Shown: piece by piece, positions 17,772 through 26,974 of the stretch
Layout: the number at the start of each line of letters is the position of its first letter
How positions within the stretch are numbered: the first letter of the stretch is position 1
Origin: Oxalicibacterium faecigallinarum
Lineage (GTDB): Bacteria > Pseudomonadota > Gammaproteobacteria > Burkholderiales > Burkholderiaceae_D
Length of the DNA stretch: 64,000 bases
Reading direction: 5' to 3'
Assembly: GCF_014635705.1 (NCBI RefSeq)
Contig: NZ_BMDI01000001.1
Span: 1,504,008 to 1,568,007, forward strand
Translations under genes and position numbers: made by a program
The notes under the pieces: generated by a model
Databases searched by the model: none
Told to the model about the DNA's origin: nothing
The model's input: the letters and a program-made list of their open reading frames with translations, nothing else

Positions 17772-18089
17772 TCAGCTGTCAAAGGCACTCAAAGCAATCG
17801 GCAGCGATTGAATGACGTTGTTTCCAACCGCCGGCAGCCCTGCAAGAACAGCACTAATGACTTCCTCACGACTAGCGCCATGCTTCTTTGCTTCGCGCAC
17901 ATGAAATGGCAGGCCGCTTTCCAAGCGAGTAGCAGCGAGTATTCCTATGTAAACAAGAGCTTCCGTTTTCGCATCCAATCTTGATGCCTCGCCCAGTTGC
18001 TGCACTGCACCCAGCCAGGCTTTCTGATGTGCGGGCGCTTCTTTTACAAATGTTTCGAACGCATGACTGATTTGTGATTTATCGTTCAT
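17772..18089 (-). CDS. Carboxymuconolactone decarboxylase (CMD/AhpD-like) family protein
   Basis: A 105-residue alpha-helical protein of the CMD family: KTEALVYIGILAATRLES, then PFHVREAKKHGASREEV, matching the AhpD/CMD helical pair. The Cys-x-x-Cys of peroxidase-active AhpD is absent from the PFHVREAKK segment, so alkylhydroperoxidase activity is unlikely and it may be a decarboxylase-like or non-catalytic member. I chose the ATG at 18089 (MNDKSQ); an upstream in-frame start would add 18 residues not typical of the family. Monocistronic. Confidence 0.75.
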   Translation of the reverse strand: MNDKSQISHAFETFVKEAPAHQKAWLGAVQQLGEASRLDAKTEALVYIGILAATRLESGLPFHVREAKKHGASREEVISAVLAGLPAVGNNVIQSLPIALSAFDS

Positions 18090-18303
18090 ATAGATATCCA
18101 AATTATGGTCCGCTGAAATAGGCAATACATGCCACTGGCGCATCGTTGGGTGCGCTCTGACAATATCCGTGACGGAGCTTTTCTATCAAGGAGTTGTGTA
18201 AGTAAATCAACTCGCCATCGAAGTGAAAGAAAAACCAAGGTTCGCCGTGAGCAAAAGCACCTGTAGAACGAAATAATACAGTCCGGGACAGATTACAGGC
18301 CTG

Positions 18304-18830
18304 CTACCTCAGCAACCTGTACATCCAGAATGCCTCGCTATGCTCTACCAACGCCTTGAGTTTTAATGGTGACAGGCCAGTTACCCTCCGCACTTCCCTG
18401 CCAAGATGCGATTGATCGGCATATCCGCTCTTGATCGCAATGTCTGAGAAGTCCAACCTTTCCTCATTCGACGTCCGGGCGCCATGTGAGATTGCACGTT
18501 CAACCCGCGCATAGAGCTGAAGATCGCGCAAGCTCTGCCCCGTCCAGTACTTGACCAAACGCTGAAATGACCTCTGTCCCGTTATTCCGGTGGTGTCGAC
18601 TCATTGACCCAGAGACGATTCAGCAGACACTGAACCTGGTCAAACGGATTGGCATGACCATCAAATTGCACGTTGACCAACTGATCCAAGCGCTTACCCG
18701 ACATCAAGTCCTCCAAAGGGAGAACAGAACCAACGCATTGGCTCATCGGGAGATCAAGCAGCCGGGCCAACGCTTCTGGATAGCAACTAACCGTGCGACC
18801 ACTACAGGCGAACGCATTCGCCTTTTATCG
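18304..18830 (-). pseudogene. AraC-family regulator, frameshifted remnant
   Basis: The minus strand encodes two parts of an AraC-type regulator in different frames. Bases 18304 to about 18600 encode the DNA-binding half: GITGQRSFQRLVKYWTGQS, then DIAIKSGYADQSHLGREVRR, the AraC second helix-turn-helix. Upstream, from about 18582 to 18825 in another frame, lies YPEALARLLDLPM followed by VLPLEDLMSGKRLDQLV, typical of the N-terminal region of DUF6597-type AraC proteins. The frames meet between 18585 and 18600, where each ends in a stop. A further stop lies in the upstream part. I cannot find an intact N-terminus. A sequencing error could explain one shift but not the rest. Confidence 0.6.
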
Positions 18831-19413
18831 TGCCCTGAAAGTCATTCCCGATCTCATGATGGTATGCCATGGCTTATGGAACAATACGCAACGTGTCGTT
18901 CAATACAATAGCGAACATTTGCTGCTCAATGCGCGCCTCGCAAAGAGCGAGGTGGATTTTTCAGGCGATAACTGGATCTTTCGGTTCTGCGATGCAGACG
19001 GCGGATTGATAGCAGACGGTTCGGTGCCGGCCACGCGCCGGCAGCCGACAGCAGACATCTTGAAGATCGCATTGCAGATGGGACTTCGTAGTCTGCTCGA
19101 TCTGCTGAGAGCGCCCTGTTTCAAATTGCCTGTCGTGAACACGCGACGCCAGGGCGACGTTTGCAATCATGTTTGCACAACCTACACCGCTTGCGACAAG
19201 CCTCTCATCAGAAGTGCAACCGATAGCGACTTGATAGCCGTGCGGGAGCCCACCTACGCAGAACTCGATTTCAGGATCACCTTTGTGCAGGTATTGAAAG
19301 ATATAGGTTTTATATTCATGCGACCAACGCCGCTTTGAAACAGAAGCATTATCGACGGCCAGTTAACAGGCAGAATGGCAGTGATGTAAGACACTGGGCA
19401 AGGGCTTGATGCC
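18831..19413. other. Unassigned, apparently non-coding or decayed stretch
   Basis: About 580 bases between the AraC remnant and the PAS protein. A 181-residue plus-strand frame (18793-19338) and minus-strand frames of similar length exist, but none has a recognisable domain, a convincing ribosome-binding site or protein-like composition. On the minus strand a long frame resumes after single stops, so this may be a decayed gene continuing from the AraC remnant. Confidence 0.35.
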
Positions 19414-20220
19414 TCATCTTATGGAACAGACTCCCATGGTCTGACTCTGGAACGCATGGACATCAAAATTGATACCGACCCATTCACGAATGCTTCCATC
19501 ATCGTTCAGCACAGGCACTGCGCGACCAATGTTCCAGCGATATTCGCCATCAAGCCGTTGCAGTCGATAGACCGCTTCGTACATATAGCGGTTTGTAATA
19601 CTGTCTGCCCATAACTTGAATGTCTTCTGCTGGTCGTCCGGATGAATAACGTTTAGCCAACCGTAGCTTCGCCATTCCTCGTATGTCTGCCCGGTGAAAT
19701 CACGCCAGGTCTCAGAATCCTCTTCAACCGCACCTTCCGCTGACGTAGTCCAGACCAGCTGCCCCGTTCCCTGTATCAATGACTGGTATCGCTGTTCAAT
19801 CAAGCCAGTGGTGCTGGTAGAGCGGATTCGCTCACCGACGTCCTCGTACATCAACATGACTTCCTGCACGCTCCCCGCCTCATCAAAAATGGGGTGCGCA
19901 TAGCCGCTTACCCAACGCGCTCGTCCAAACGAGCCGAGTTGTGCCGCGTCATACAAGAATGGAGGGATTTGCAGGGATTCGCCGGCAAACGCGCGACGGA
20001 CAATCGCGGTAACGCCTTTGTCGGCAAGCTGTAAGTCAGTGAAAATATTCCATTCGGAACTAAGAATGTAATCTTCGAGATCGTCGCCATCAGCCAATTG
20101 CCAGAGGGCTAGCCATGGCTGACTGACTCGAGATGTCCGCCCGTCTTTTGTCACAACCTGGATGGCAAAGGATGTCTGGTCAAACGGTATCTTGAAATGT
20201 CTTCTAGAGCGGATCAGCAT
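19414..20220 (-). CDS. Stand-alone double-PAS domain protein
   Basis: A 268-residue soluble protein. Residues about 10-130 form a diverged PAS-like fold ending in a PAC-like strand (GYAHPIFDEAGSVQEVML). Residues 143-260 form a PAS_3/PAC domain (WRDFTGQTYEEWRSYGWLNV, HPDDQQKTF, YRWNIGRAVPVLNDDG). There is no kinase, cyclase or DNA-binding output, so it probably senses a ligand or redox state and signals by protein-protein contact, or is a truncated sensor. GGAGAATGAGTC precedes the ATG. It lies downstream of the stressosome operon but is separated by 320 bases, so separate transcription is likely. Confidence 0.75.
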   Translation of the reverse strand: MLIRSRRHFKIPFDQTSFAIQVVTKDGRTSRVSQPWLALWQLADGDDLEDYILSSEWNIFTDLQLADKGVTAIVRRAFAGESLQIPPFLYDAAQLGSFGRARWVSGYAHPIFDEAGSVQEVMLMYEDVGERIRSTSTTGLIEQRYQSLIQGTGQLVWTTSAEGAVEEDSETWRDFTGQTYEEWRSYGWLNVIHPDDQQKTFKLWADSITNRYMYEAVYRLQRLDGEYRWNIGRAVPVLNDDGSIREWVGINFDVHAFQSQTMGVCSIR

Positions 20221-20540
20221 GACTCATTCTCCAATGTGGTTTTTCGACTAATCGTGAACCATTAAGAAATGCAATTGCTGAGATGTCGATGGCACAGGTG
20301 CGATATCAGGTCAGTGCGAACTAGGTATCCTTTTTTAACAGGTTACACAAGCCAGGAGAAAAATGCATGGCCATGGTCTTACTGGCGGTGTCTTTGTGCA
20401 CCAGTCGCAATCCGCAAGCAAATCTGGGACCGACGCATCAGCGATTGCAATCCGAGAGAAGGTTGCCCCGCACACACTGCACAGCCGCGCGTCCGGAAAC
20501 GTTGTCGCCCTCCCCGTTCCAGGAAGCCCGACCACGCTCG
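20221..20540. other. Gene-free stretch between stressosome operon end and the PAS gene
   Basis: 320 bases with only short frames of no recognisable content. I see no clear T-tailed hairpin for the operon end and no RNA motif; the promoter of the PAS gene should lie here. Confidence 0.35.
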
Positions 20541-22448
20541 TCACCGCGATTTGGTCAGATAGGGCAACAAATCATTCACGGCAGCCGGTTTCAGAAAATG
20601 ATGGTCGAAACCGGCTTCTATGGCGCGCGCCCGATCCTTCGCTTTCCCGTATCCCGAGAGCGCAATCAGCCTTGTCCCGGAGAGACCCTCTTTTGCGCGC
20701 AACTGAGTAGCGACCTCATACCCTGTCATTCCCGGCAGACCTATATCGAGAATGACGACGTCCGGCAAGAACGACTCCGCCAACACCAGCGCACTCGGCC
20801 CATCGTAAGAGTATGCAACTTCAAAATTCAGCGTCTTCAACGCCATGACGAGCATCTCCGTGGCATCGATGTTGTCATCCACAACCATGACACGCTTCGC
20901 CTTTTCCTTTAAGAACAGAACGTTTTCTTGGGAAATGACTTGAGGCGCCTCAGCATCCGATGTCTCCGACAGAATCGGCAACCATACTTCAAATGTGCTG
21001 CCTCTATCCACTCCGTCACTTTTTGCGCAAACCTGACCACCATGCAAAGTGACAAGATTTTTGACGAGTGACAGGCCAATTCCAAGACCATCCTGCGCGC
21101 GATCCGATGCGTGATCCACCTGCACGAACAAATCAAAGATATGCCCAATGTTTTCGCGGGATATGCCGATCCCGTTATCGCTCACCGAGATGTTGATCTG
21201 GTTTCCCACTACACTTACCTTGAGGGAAATATGTCCACCTTGCACGGTGTACTTGGCGGCATTATTCAAAAGGTTGGCGATCACCTGCGATAAGCGGGTG
21301 ACATCACCCAATACTTTCAAATCGTCTTCAGGCAATTCCACTGACAAAGTGTGCCGGCGACTGTCCAGAAATGCCTGTGTCGCCTCCACCGCCGCCATCA
21401 CAAACGTTTTGACGGATAAAGGTACGCAACGAATGTTGACTTTCCCTTGCGTGATGCGCGAAATATCCAGCAAGTCATCCACCAGACGCATGAGGTGACG
21501 CGTCTGGCGTTCTATCATGAGCCGGCCTTTCTCAATCTGGGAGAGGTCTTGGGATAGCCCCATCAGCTGAACCGCATGAAGAATTGGTCCAAGCGGATTG
21601 CGCAATTCGTGGGCCAACGTGGCTAGAAACTCATCCTTTCTGCGATCAGCAGTTTGCGTTTGAAGTTCGGATTGCTTGCGTGCGCTGACATCCTGCGACA
21701 CACGCGCAACGCGCGATGCCGTACCACCTTCACCTTTTACGCAGTAACCACGCTCCCCAATCCATTTTTCCCGACCGCCGATAGAAAGGCGATATTCCGT
21801 TTCGTACGGATTCAAATTCAGAAGCCCTTTGAAAAGAGCTTCAACCCTGTCACGATCGTCTTCGTGCACACTGTTCAGCCAATCAAGTGGATCGGCAGAC
21901 AAGGTCCGCGGGTCACGCATAAACAGTTCTTGGTATGCCGGGTTGACATATAACAACTGCCCGTTGTTTGGCACAAACATCCAGAAAACGTCATCAATGT
22001 TTTCCGCTATTTCGCTAAACCGCAGTTCACTCTCGGAAAGTTCGCCTTCGACCTGGCGTAATCTGAGCAACGCCTTGATATTGGCGATCAGTTCTTCAGA
22101 CTCGATCGGCTCGACCAGATAATTATCTGCACCGCCCTCCAGCGCCCGAATCTTGTCCGAACTGCCAAGAAAGGAGGCAGAGGTCTGGAGAATCAGGATT
22201 TTGGATGTGCTGAGATTGGCCCGCAGCATTTGGCAGACCTCAAAACCGTTGATATCGGGCAGTTTGGTATCGAGCAGAATAAGGTCTGGCGACTGATCGG
22301 AAGCTTGCTGTATTGCACCCGCTCCATGCATCGCTTCTATGACTTCAAAACCAGCCAGCCGCAGAATTCTCGATTTGGCATAGCGCGCACCGTCGTTATC
22401 GTCGACATTGAGAATCAATGTTTTGGTACGCGTTTGCTCTACGGGCAT
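20541..22448 (-). CDS. Hybrid histidine kinase (REC-PAS-HisKA-HATPase-REC), stressosome operon
   Basis: About 635 residues: a receiver (D in LILLDTKLPDINGFEV near 60), a PAS/PAC domain (about 145-260), HisKA with H280 in AHELRNPLGPI, HATPase_c (GLGIGLSLVKNLV, G-box) and a C-terminal receiver (D in VVILDIGLPGMTGYEV). It is soluble. The ATG at 22448 has AGGA upstream and overlaps the stop region of the preceding kinase, so it is translationally coupled as the last gene of the rsbR-S-T operon. It is probably the output relay that replaces the sigma-B partner switch known from Bacillus. Its target regulator is not in the operon; the single-domain receivers at 28742 and 29390 are candidates. Confidence 0.87.
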   Translation of the reverse strand: MPVEQTRTKTLILNVDDNDGARYAKSRILRLAGFEVIEAMHGAGAIQQASDQSPDLILLDTKLPDINGFEVCQMLRANLSTSKILILQTSASFLGSSDKIRALEGGADNYLVEPIESEELIANIKALLRLRQVEGELSESELRFSEIAENIDDVFWMFVPNNGQLLYVNPAYQELFMRDPRTLSADPLDWLNSVHEDDRDRVEALFKGLLNLNPYETEYRLSIGGREKWIGERGYCVKGEGGTASRVARVSQDVSARKQSELQTQTADRRKDEFLATLAHELRNPLGPILHAVQLMGLSQDLSQIEKGRLMIERQTRHLMRLVDDLLDISRITQGKVNIRCVPLSVKTFVMAAVEATQAFLDSRRHTLSVELPEDDLKVLGDVTRLSQVIANLLNNAAKYTVQGGHISLKVSVVGNQINISVSDNGIGISRENIGHIFDLFVQVDHASDRAQDGLGIGLSLVKNLVTLHGGQVCAKSDGVDRGSTFEVWLPILSETSDAEAPQVISQENVLFLKEKAKRVMVVDDNIDATEMLVMALKTLNFEVAYSYDGPSALVLAESFLPDVVILDIGLPGMTGYEVATQLRAKEGLSGTRLIALSGYGKAKDRARAIEAGFDHHFLKPAAVNDLLPYLTKSR

Positions 22449-22450
22449 GC

Positions 22451-24292
22451 TCAAACTCTTTCCTGTGGGAGATTTTGAATGGCGCTTTCTCTTACAGCAA
22501 AATTCTTCAGTCGGTCAGACTGGACAGCAGGTACTGAATTGTCAAAAATCAGACGATTCAGCGTGGACAAAAGTTCTTCCCTGAACAACGGCTTGACAAA
22601 ATAAGCATCGGCTCCGAGCAATGCAGCCTTTCGATGGTCGTCAATTTCCGAGGCCATAATGATGGGTAACGCGTTGCTAGCCGGATCGCCCTTGATTTCT
22701 GCCAGCCACGACCACGTCGTTTCCCCTTTCAGCAGCACATCGAGCAAGATGGCCGCGGGAGCAACTTCGCGATAGACTGCGGCCGCCTCTCGAATGCTTG
22801 AGACAATAACCGCCTGATACGGCGTATTTCTCAAAAACTTTTCATAAATCAAGCGTGTCGACGGGTCATCTTCAACGATAAGGATCTGACGCAAATTTTC
22901 CTGCAAGACAGGCATGACTGGCGTCACGGAGTCTTGGGTCTCTTGCTTATCCTGATATTGCACAGGAATGGTCACCGTAAAAGTAGACCCCTGACCGACC
23001 TGGCTTTGAATTGAAATCGAGCCGCCCAACAGACTCGCAAGCTTTTTGCACAGTGGCAAACCAAGGCCGGTGCCTTTTGCTCGGTGTTGCAGATGACTCT
23101 GTACCTGGCTGAACTCTTCAAAAATCAACTGTTGATCAGCTGGTGCAATACCGATACCCGTATCTTGCACAGAAAACGCAATGACACTGCCGTCGGCGCT
23201 TGCCACCGCGCTCACAGTGACATTGCCCATCTCGGTGAACTTCAACGCGTTGGAGATGAAGTTACGTAGAATCTGCGATAACTTGCTTTCATCCGTAATC
23301 AGGCGCGGAAGCGAAGGCACGGCTTCGAACAAGAGTTTGACGCGATCCGACACCAGCAACGGCTTGAGCATCCCGCGAAGCGCATCAAACAATTCACTGA
23401 CCTGAAACGCGGTGGGTCTTATTTCTGTTTTTCCTGCTTCAATCTTGGCCAGATCAAGTAAATCATTGACTAGCTCTGACAGATCATCCGCACCTTTCAG
23501 AATGAATTTGACCTGCGTTTCCTGCTCCTGCGTAAGCTCACCGTCCACACCATCGAGCAGCAATTTGGACAAGGCACGGATCGAACTCAGTGGAGTGCGA
23601 AATTCGTGGGACATGTTCGAGAGATAACGCGACTTCATCTCATCCGCACGACGCAAGTGGTCAGCCTTTTCATCAAGCTCGGCATACAGTGCGACCACAC
23701 CGCGATTGGTGCTTTCCAGTTCTTGCGTTAGCTGCAGCAGCTCGTCTTGACGTGATTTCAGTTCTGCCAGGGTCGCCAGCAACTCGGCGTTTTGCAGTTG
23801 CACTTCGCGCAGCGTAATGTTCTGATCGCTTGCGGCCAATTTTTCTGCAAGCTTTCCCATCGTTTCCGCAGTAACAAGCGGAGCGTCTGCCGGCAGAATT
23901 TTCTTTAACGTGATCCGCGTGCCTTCGCCGGGCCGACTATCAATATCAAACTGGTCCAGCAATCGTCGTGCACCCGTGATACCCACGCCCATGCCAGTCG
24001 GTGAACGGTACTTGCCAGCAAGAATGGTCGGCAGATCCGCAATGCCGTTGCCGCTATCGTTGATGTAGATCGTCAATACCTGCGGCTGGTATTGACCTTC
24101 CAAAGTGAAATGGACTTTTCCGCCATGCGCATACTCGTAGGCATTCCGAGCCAGCTCGGATACCGCCGTTGCAATACGCGTCTGGTCCTGACTTGAAAAT
24201 CCAAGCAGTTCACACACTTGACGCGCACGTTGGCGGGCACAAACAACATCCTGTTCATGTTCAATCCCGACCGAAATGATGCGCAATGTCAT
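22451..24292 (-). CDS. Histidine kinase with RsbT-like ATPase N-terminus and C-terminal receiver
   Basis: A 613-residue protein. The N-terminal domain (about 1-135) is a GHKL serine-kinase/anti-sigma-type ATPase (SELARNAYEYAHGG N-box, DSGNGIAD, MGVGITGARRLLDQF). It is followed by a coiled coil (about 150-215), HisKA with H229 in SHEFRTPLSS, HATPase_c (TGLGLPLCKKLASLLGG) and a receiver (D in AAILLDVLLKGETTW). It overlaps the upstream phosphatase gene by ATGA and the downstream hybrid kinase almost touches it. Having an RsbT-like module on a phosphorelay kinase suggests a direct link from stressosome to two-component signalling; this is inferred from fusion and operon order. Confidence 0.87.
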   Translation of the reverse strand: MTLRIISVGIEHEQDVVCARQRARQVCELLGFSSQDQTRIATAVSELARNAYEYAHGGKVHFTLEGQYQPQVLTIYINDSGNGIADLPTILAGKYRSPTGMGVGITGARRLLDQFDIDSRPGEGTRITLKKILPADAPLVTAETMGKLAEKLAASDQNITLREVQLQNAELLATLAELKSRQDELLQLTQELESTNRGVVALYAELDEKADHLRRADEMKSRYLSNMSHEFRTPLSSIRALSKLLLDGVDGELTQEQETQVKFILKGADDLSELVNDLLDLAKIEAGKTEIRPTAFQVSELFDALRGMLKPLLVSDRVKLLFEAVPSLPRLITDESKLSQILRNFISNALKFTEMGNVTVSAVASADGSVIAFSVQDTGIGIAPADQQLIFEEFSQVQSHLQHRAKGTGLGLPLCKKLASLLGGSISIQSQVGQGSTFTVTIPVQYQDKQETQDSVTPVMPVLQENLRQILIVEDDPSTRLIYEKFLRNTPYQAVIVSSIREAAAVYREVAPAAILLDVLLKGETTWSWLAEIKGDPASNALPIIMASEIDDHRKAALLGADAYFVKPLFREELLSTLNRLIFDNSVPAVQSDRLKNFAVRESAIQNLPQERV

Positions 24293-25314
24293 ACTGAATT
24301 GGGCCGCACGACCACGACTGTTATGTCATCCCGTTTTCTGGAAAAATCGCGCACCAGAACTGCAGCGATCAACGCGGGCGCTCTGCTCTCCAAGCCTGGA
24401 TATTGATCCAAACTCCAGTTGGTAAGCAAGCCGTCTGAATGCAATATCAACATGGAATGCTCATTCCAGTCGAAATCAAACTCCTGCACCCGTCGCATAT
24501 TGCTGCCGACAATGCCGTTATGCGACATAAACTGCTTACGCCCGTCACGACTGAACAGAAACGCCGCGATATTGCCAACACCGGCGAACGACAGGCGATT
24601 TTCAGCAGGTGCAATCATGGCAACGGCGACCGCCGCGCCACGAGTTCCACGCAGCGCATCGTGCGCCTTGTTGAGAACTGCAGTGGGCGAATCAAAGCCA
24701 TGTCGTTCGATCAGATCGATGGCTGGCTGCGATGCGGCTCTTGCATCCGGACCGTGCCCCAATCCATCGGCGACCAAAATGGTGGTCGTATTGCCAAAGC
24801 TACGAAAGGTCCATGCATCACCCGATACATCCTCAGAAGGAAGTGGAAGGCATACGCCGCCAATCAGCAGAGCATCGTCATGCGAAGGCGCCGAAACCGA
24901 TAAAACGACAAGCAGTATCGCCGTACCTTTTCCCGACTGACTGTAAATGTCGAATTCATCGCTTAAACGGCACATTGCACCCAGGCCAGTGCCTTGCGTA
25001 CCGGCTGTTGATACGCCGTCGCAGATACTGGCAGCGACATTCGCAATACCCGGCCCGCTATCGATTGCGAGGATCTCGATTCCCGATCGTGTACCGCGTT
25101 GCACTGATCGAACGATCAGGTCGCCACCACCTGCATGTTTGAGGAGATTGGTACAGGCCTCGGTAATAACAATCGAGACTTTGCCCGCCTGGGTTTCGTC
25201 AAAACCGAGATTACGCGCCAAATCAGCACATGCTCGACGCGCAAATGCAATTTGACTGGATTCGTTGACATGGAAAAGCGTTTGCATGCCGTGTTGAGTC
25301 AAAAAGACTTCCAT
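24289..25314 (-). CDS. RsbX/SpoIIE-type phosphatase fused to an RsbT-like ATPase domain
   Basis: A 341-residue protein. Residues about 10-140 are a GHKL ATPase of the RsbT/RsbW class (VITEACTNLLKHAGGGD, AIDSGPGIAN, GTGLGAMCRLSDEFDIYS). Residues about 150-338 are a PP2C/SpoIIE-like phosphatase (SGDAWTFRSF, VADGLGHGPDA, the small-residue turn FAGVGNIAAFLF, and RDDITVVVVR). RsbX resets the stressosome by dephosphorylating RsbS and RsbR. The ATG at 25314 overlaps the upstream rsbT-like gene by 16 bases, indicating translational coupling. Confidence 0.88.
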   Translation of the reverse strand: MEVFLTQHGMQTLFHVNESSQIAFARRACADLARNLGFDETQAGKVSIVITEACTNLLKHAGGGDLIVRSVQRGTRSGIEILAIDSGPGIANVAASICDGVSTAGTQGTGLGAMCRLSDEFDIYSQSGKGTAILLVVLSVSAPSHDDALLIGGVCLPLPSEDVSGDAWTFRSFGNTTTILVADGLGHGPDARAASQPAIDLIERHGFDSPTAVLNKAHDALRGTRGAAVAVAMIAPAENRLSFAGVGNIAAFLFSRDGRKQFMSHNGIVGSNMRRVQEFDFDWNEHSMLILHSDGLLTNWSLDQYPGLESRAPALIAAVLVRDFSRKRDDITVVVVRPNSV

Positions 25315-25727
25315 TTTGTTATCGTTATTTTTGTGCCTTTGCCCACTTCGGTCTCGATGTGAAACTCGTCCGACAAACGTTTGGCTCCGCCCAAACCCAG
25401 GCCCATGCCACCGCCGCTGGTGTAGCCATCGCTTAAGGCTTTTTCCACGTCGGCAATACCTGGACCTTGATCGATAAAAACGGCTTTGATGCCACGCTTG
25501 CTATCGCGTTCGACCAGACTGAGATGCGCTTCACCGCCACCCCCATAATCGAGCACGTTACGGCCAAGTTCACTGGCAGCAGTGACAAATTTGGTCTGTT
25601 CCACCAGACTGAGCTTGATCGCTACCACGCGCTCCCGGAGAGCCTGACGTAGCCGAACGACATCCTCGCCTGTTTGCAATGGAACAATGCAGGAAGCGTC
25701 TTCTGAAGAGGCAGAATGAAAGGTCAT
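25299..25727 (-). CDS. rsbT: RsbT-like switch serine/threonine kinase
   Basis: A 142-residue single GHKL ATPase domain: N-box ASELGRNVLDYGGGG, G1 box FIDQGPGIADVEKA, G2 box GGMGLGLGGAKRLSDEF. It matches RsbT, which phosphorylates RsbS and RsbR in the stressosome and is then released to act on the output pathway. It lies 27 bases after rsbS and overlaps the RsbX-like gene, keeping the canonical R-S-T-X order. No sigma-B gene is present. Confidence 0.9.
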   Translation of the reverse strand: MTFHSASSEDASCIVPLQTGEDVVRLRQALRERVVAIKLSLVEQTKFVTAASELGRNVLDYGGGGEAHLSLVERDSKRGIKAVFIDQGPGIADVEKALSDGYTSGGGMGLGLGGAKRLSDEFHIETEVGKGTKITITKWKSF

Positions 25728-25754
25728 GGATGTAGAAGACGATGCGTGGTGGCG

Positions 25755-26123
25755 TTAGCGACGATCAAAGCAATACCCAACGTCGAGCAGTTCCATCCCC
25801 TTCTCCACATTCAGCGCAGTGCGTACGCCATCCAGCTTCAGTCCCAGTTCGACCAAGGTGATCGCAACCGAAGGCTGCATCCCCACTACGACCGTCTTGG
25901 CATCCAGAACACGCGCCATTGCCGCGGTGTTACTGATCATTCGACCGATAAATGAATCGACGATGTCCAACGCGGAAATATCGATCAAGACACCCTGAGC
26001 CTTATCCTTGACGATGCGATCCGTCAGATCATCTTGCAACACCATCGCCAACTTATCGTGCATATCGACCTGGATGGTGACCAGGAGAATCTTTCCCATG
26101 CGAAGGATTGGAATACGCTCCAT
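25755..26123 (-). CDS. rsbS: RsbS, stressosome scaffold STAS protein
   Basis: A 122-residue single STAS domain. VLIDISALDIVDSFIGRM contains the serines expected to be phosphorylated by RsbT (S57 in VDSF is the best match; S50 nearby). RsbS packs with RsbR to form the icosahedral stressosome core. The ATG at 26123 overlaps the TAA of rsbR (TAATG), so the two are translationally coupled, which fits the fixed stoichiometry of the complex. Confidence 0.92.
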   Translation of the reverse strand: MERIPILRMGKILLVTIQVDMHDKLAMVLQDDLTDRIVKDKAQGVLIDISALDIVDSFIGRMISNTAAMARVLDAKTVVVGMQPSVAITLVELGLKLDGVRTALNVEKGMELLDVGYCFDRR

Positions 26124-26974
26124 TATCGATCCTGTTTTGCCGTGGTAATGGTCGATCCAGTGCGCTGCAGTGCCACAATGAAGGCATCGGCCAAAGTCGC
26201 TTTGGTGATTACATCCTCCAGATTGACACCCAGATGCACAATCGTCTGGGCAATTTGTGGCCGAATGCCACTGATAATGCAATCCGCACCCATTAGACGC
26301 GCAGCCGCAACGGTCTTGAGCAGATGCTGAGCAACCAGGGTGTCGACAGTTGGCACACCGGTAATATCGATAATCGCAATGGCTGCGCCGGTATCAATAA
26401 TCTTCTGAAGCAAGCTTTCCATCACAACCTGCGTGCGCGCGCTGTCCAAAGTACCAATCAGGGGCAAAGCGAGAATGTTTTGCCAAAGTTGTACAACTGG
26501 TGTCGACAGCTCAAGCAGTTCTTGTTGTTGGCGCAAAATGACCTGTTCACGACTTTTTTGGAAGACTTCCATCGTGAACAAGCCGAGGTTGTCCAACAGG
26601 GTGCTGATCCGCCAGGTCTCTTCTGCAATGATCTCGGGGCTGGCAGCCAATTCCTGTCGTAATCTCACGAATAGCGGTTGCTTGACTGCGAATACAAAAT
26701 TTGCGGTTTCGGCTGGGCTGAACCCTTTTTTCACGCCAAGCTGAGAAAGCTCGGTCAGAACGGCTCTGATTTCTTCCCATGCACGCGACTCGATGTCTTG
26801 TGATTGCTCGGATGCATGGCGCAAACCGCGCAGAAATTGCGAAGAAAGTCTTTCCAGCTCTTTTTCAGTCGCAGCATCACGACGTACCATGATATTCAAC
26901 AGTGCCTTCAACCAGTCTTGCAGTAACTCGTTTTCAAATTTTTCGATAATTTGAGACAGATAATTGCTGGACAT
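26123..26974 (-). CDS. rsbR: RsbR, stressosome sensor protein (globin-like N-domain plus STAS)
   Basis: A 283-residue protein. The N-terminal helical domain (about 1-150) has the RsbR_N non-haem globin look (LLQDWLKALL, GFSPAETANFVFAVKQPLF). A linker helix follows, then a STAS domain (about 165-275) with IIDITGVPTVDTLVAQHL and SGIRPQIAQTIVHLG. Threonines T205 and T244 lie in the two places typical of RsbT phosphorylation. No haem-binding histidine is obvious, so the input is unknown. First gene of the six-gene operon; its promoter should lie in 26975-27270. Confidence 0.92.
   Translation of the reverse strand: MSSNYLSQIIEKFENELLQDWLKALLNIMVRRDAATEKELERLSSQFLRGLRHASEQSQDIESRAWEEIRAVLTELSQLGVKKGFSPAETANFVFAVKQPLFVRLRQELAASPEIIAEETWRISTLLDNLGLFTMEVFQKSREQVILRQQQELLELSTPVVQLWQNILALPLIGTLDSARTQVVMESLLQKIIDTGAAIAIIDITGVPTVDTLVAQHLLKTVAAARLMGADCIISGIRPQIAQTIVHLGVNLEDVITKATLADAFIVALQRTGSTITTAKQDR

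Noticed and set aside
18793-19338. 181-residue plus-strand open frame
   Set aside because: No domain, no plausible ribosome-binding site and unnatural composition; it overlaps the AraC remnant on the other strand.
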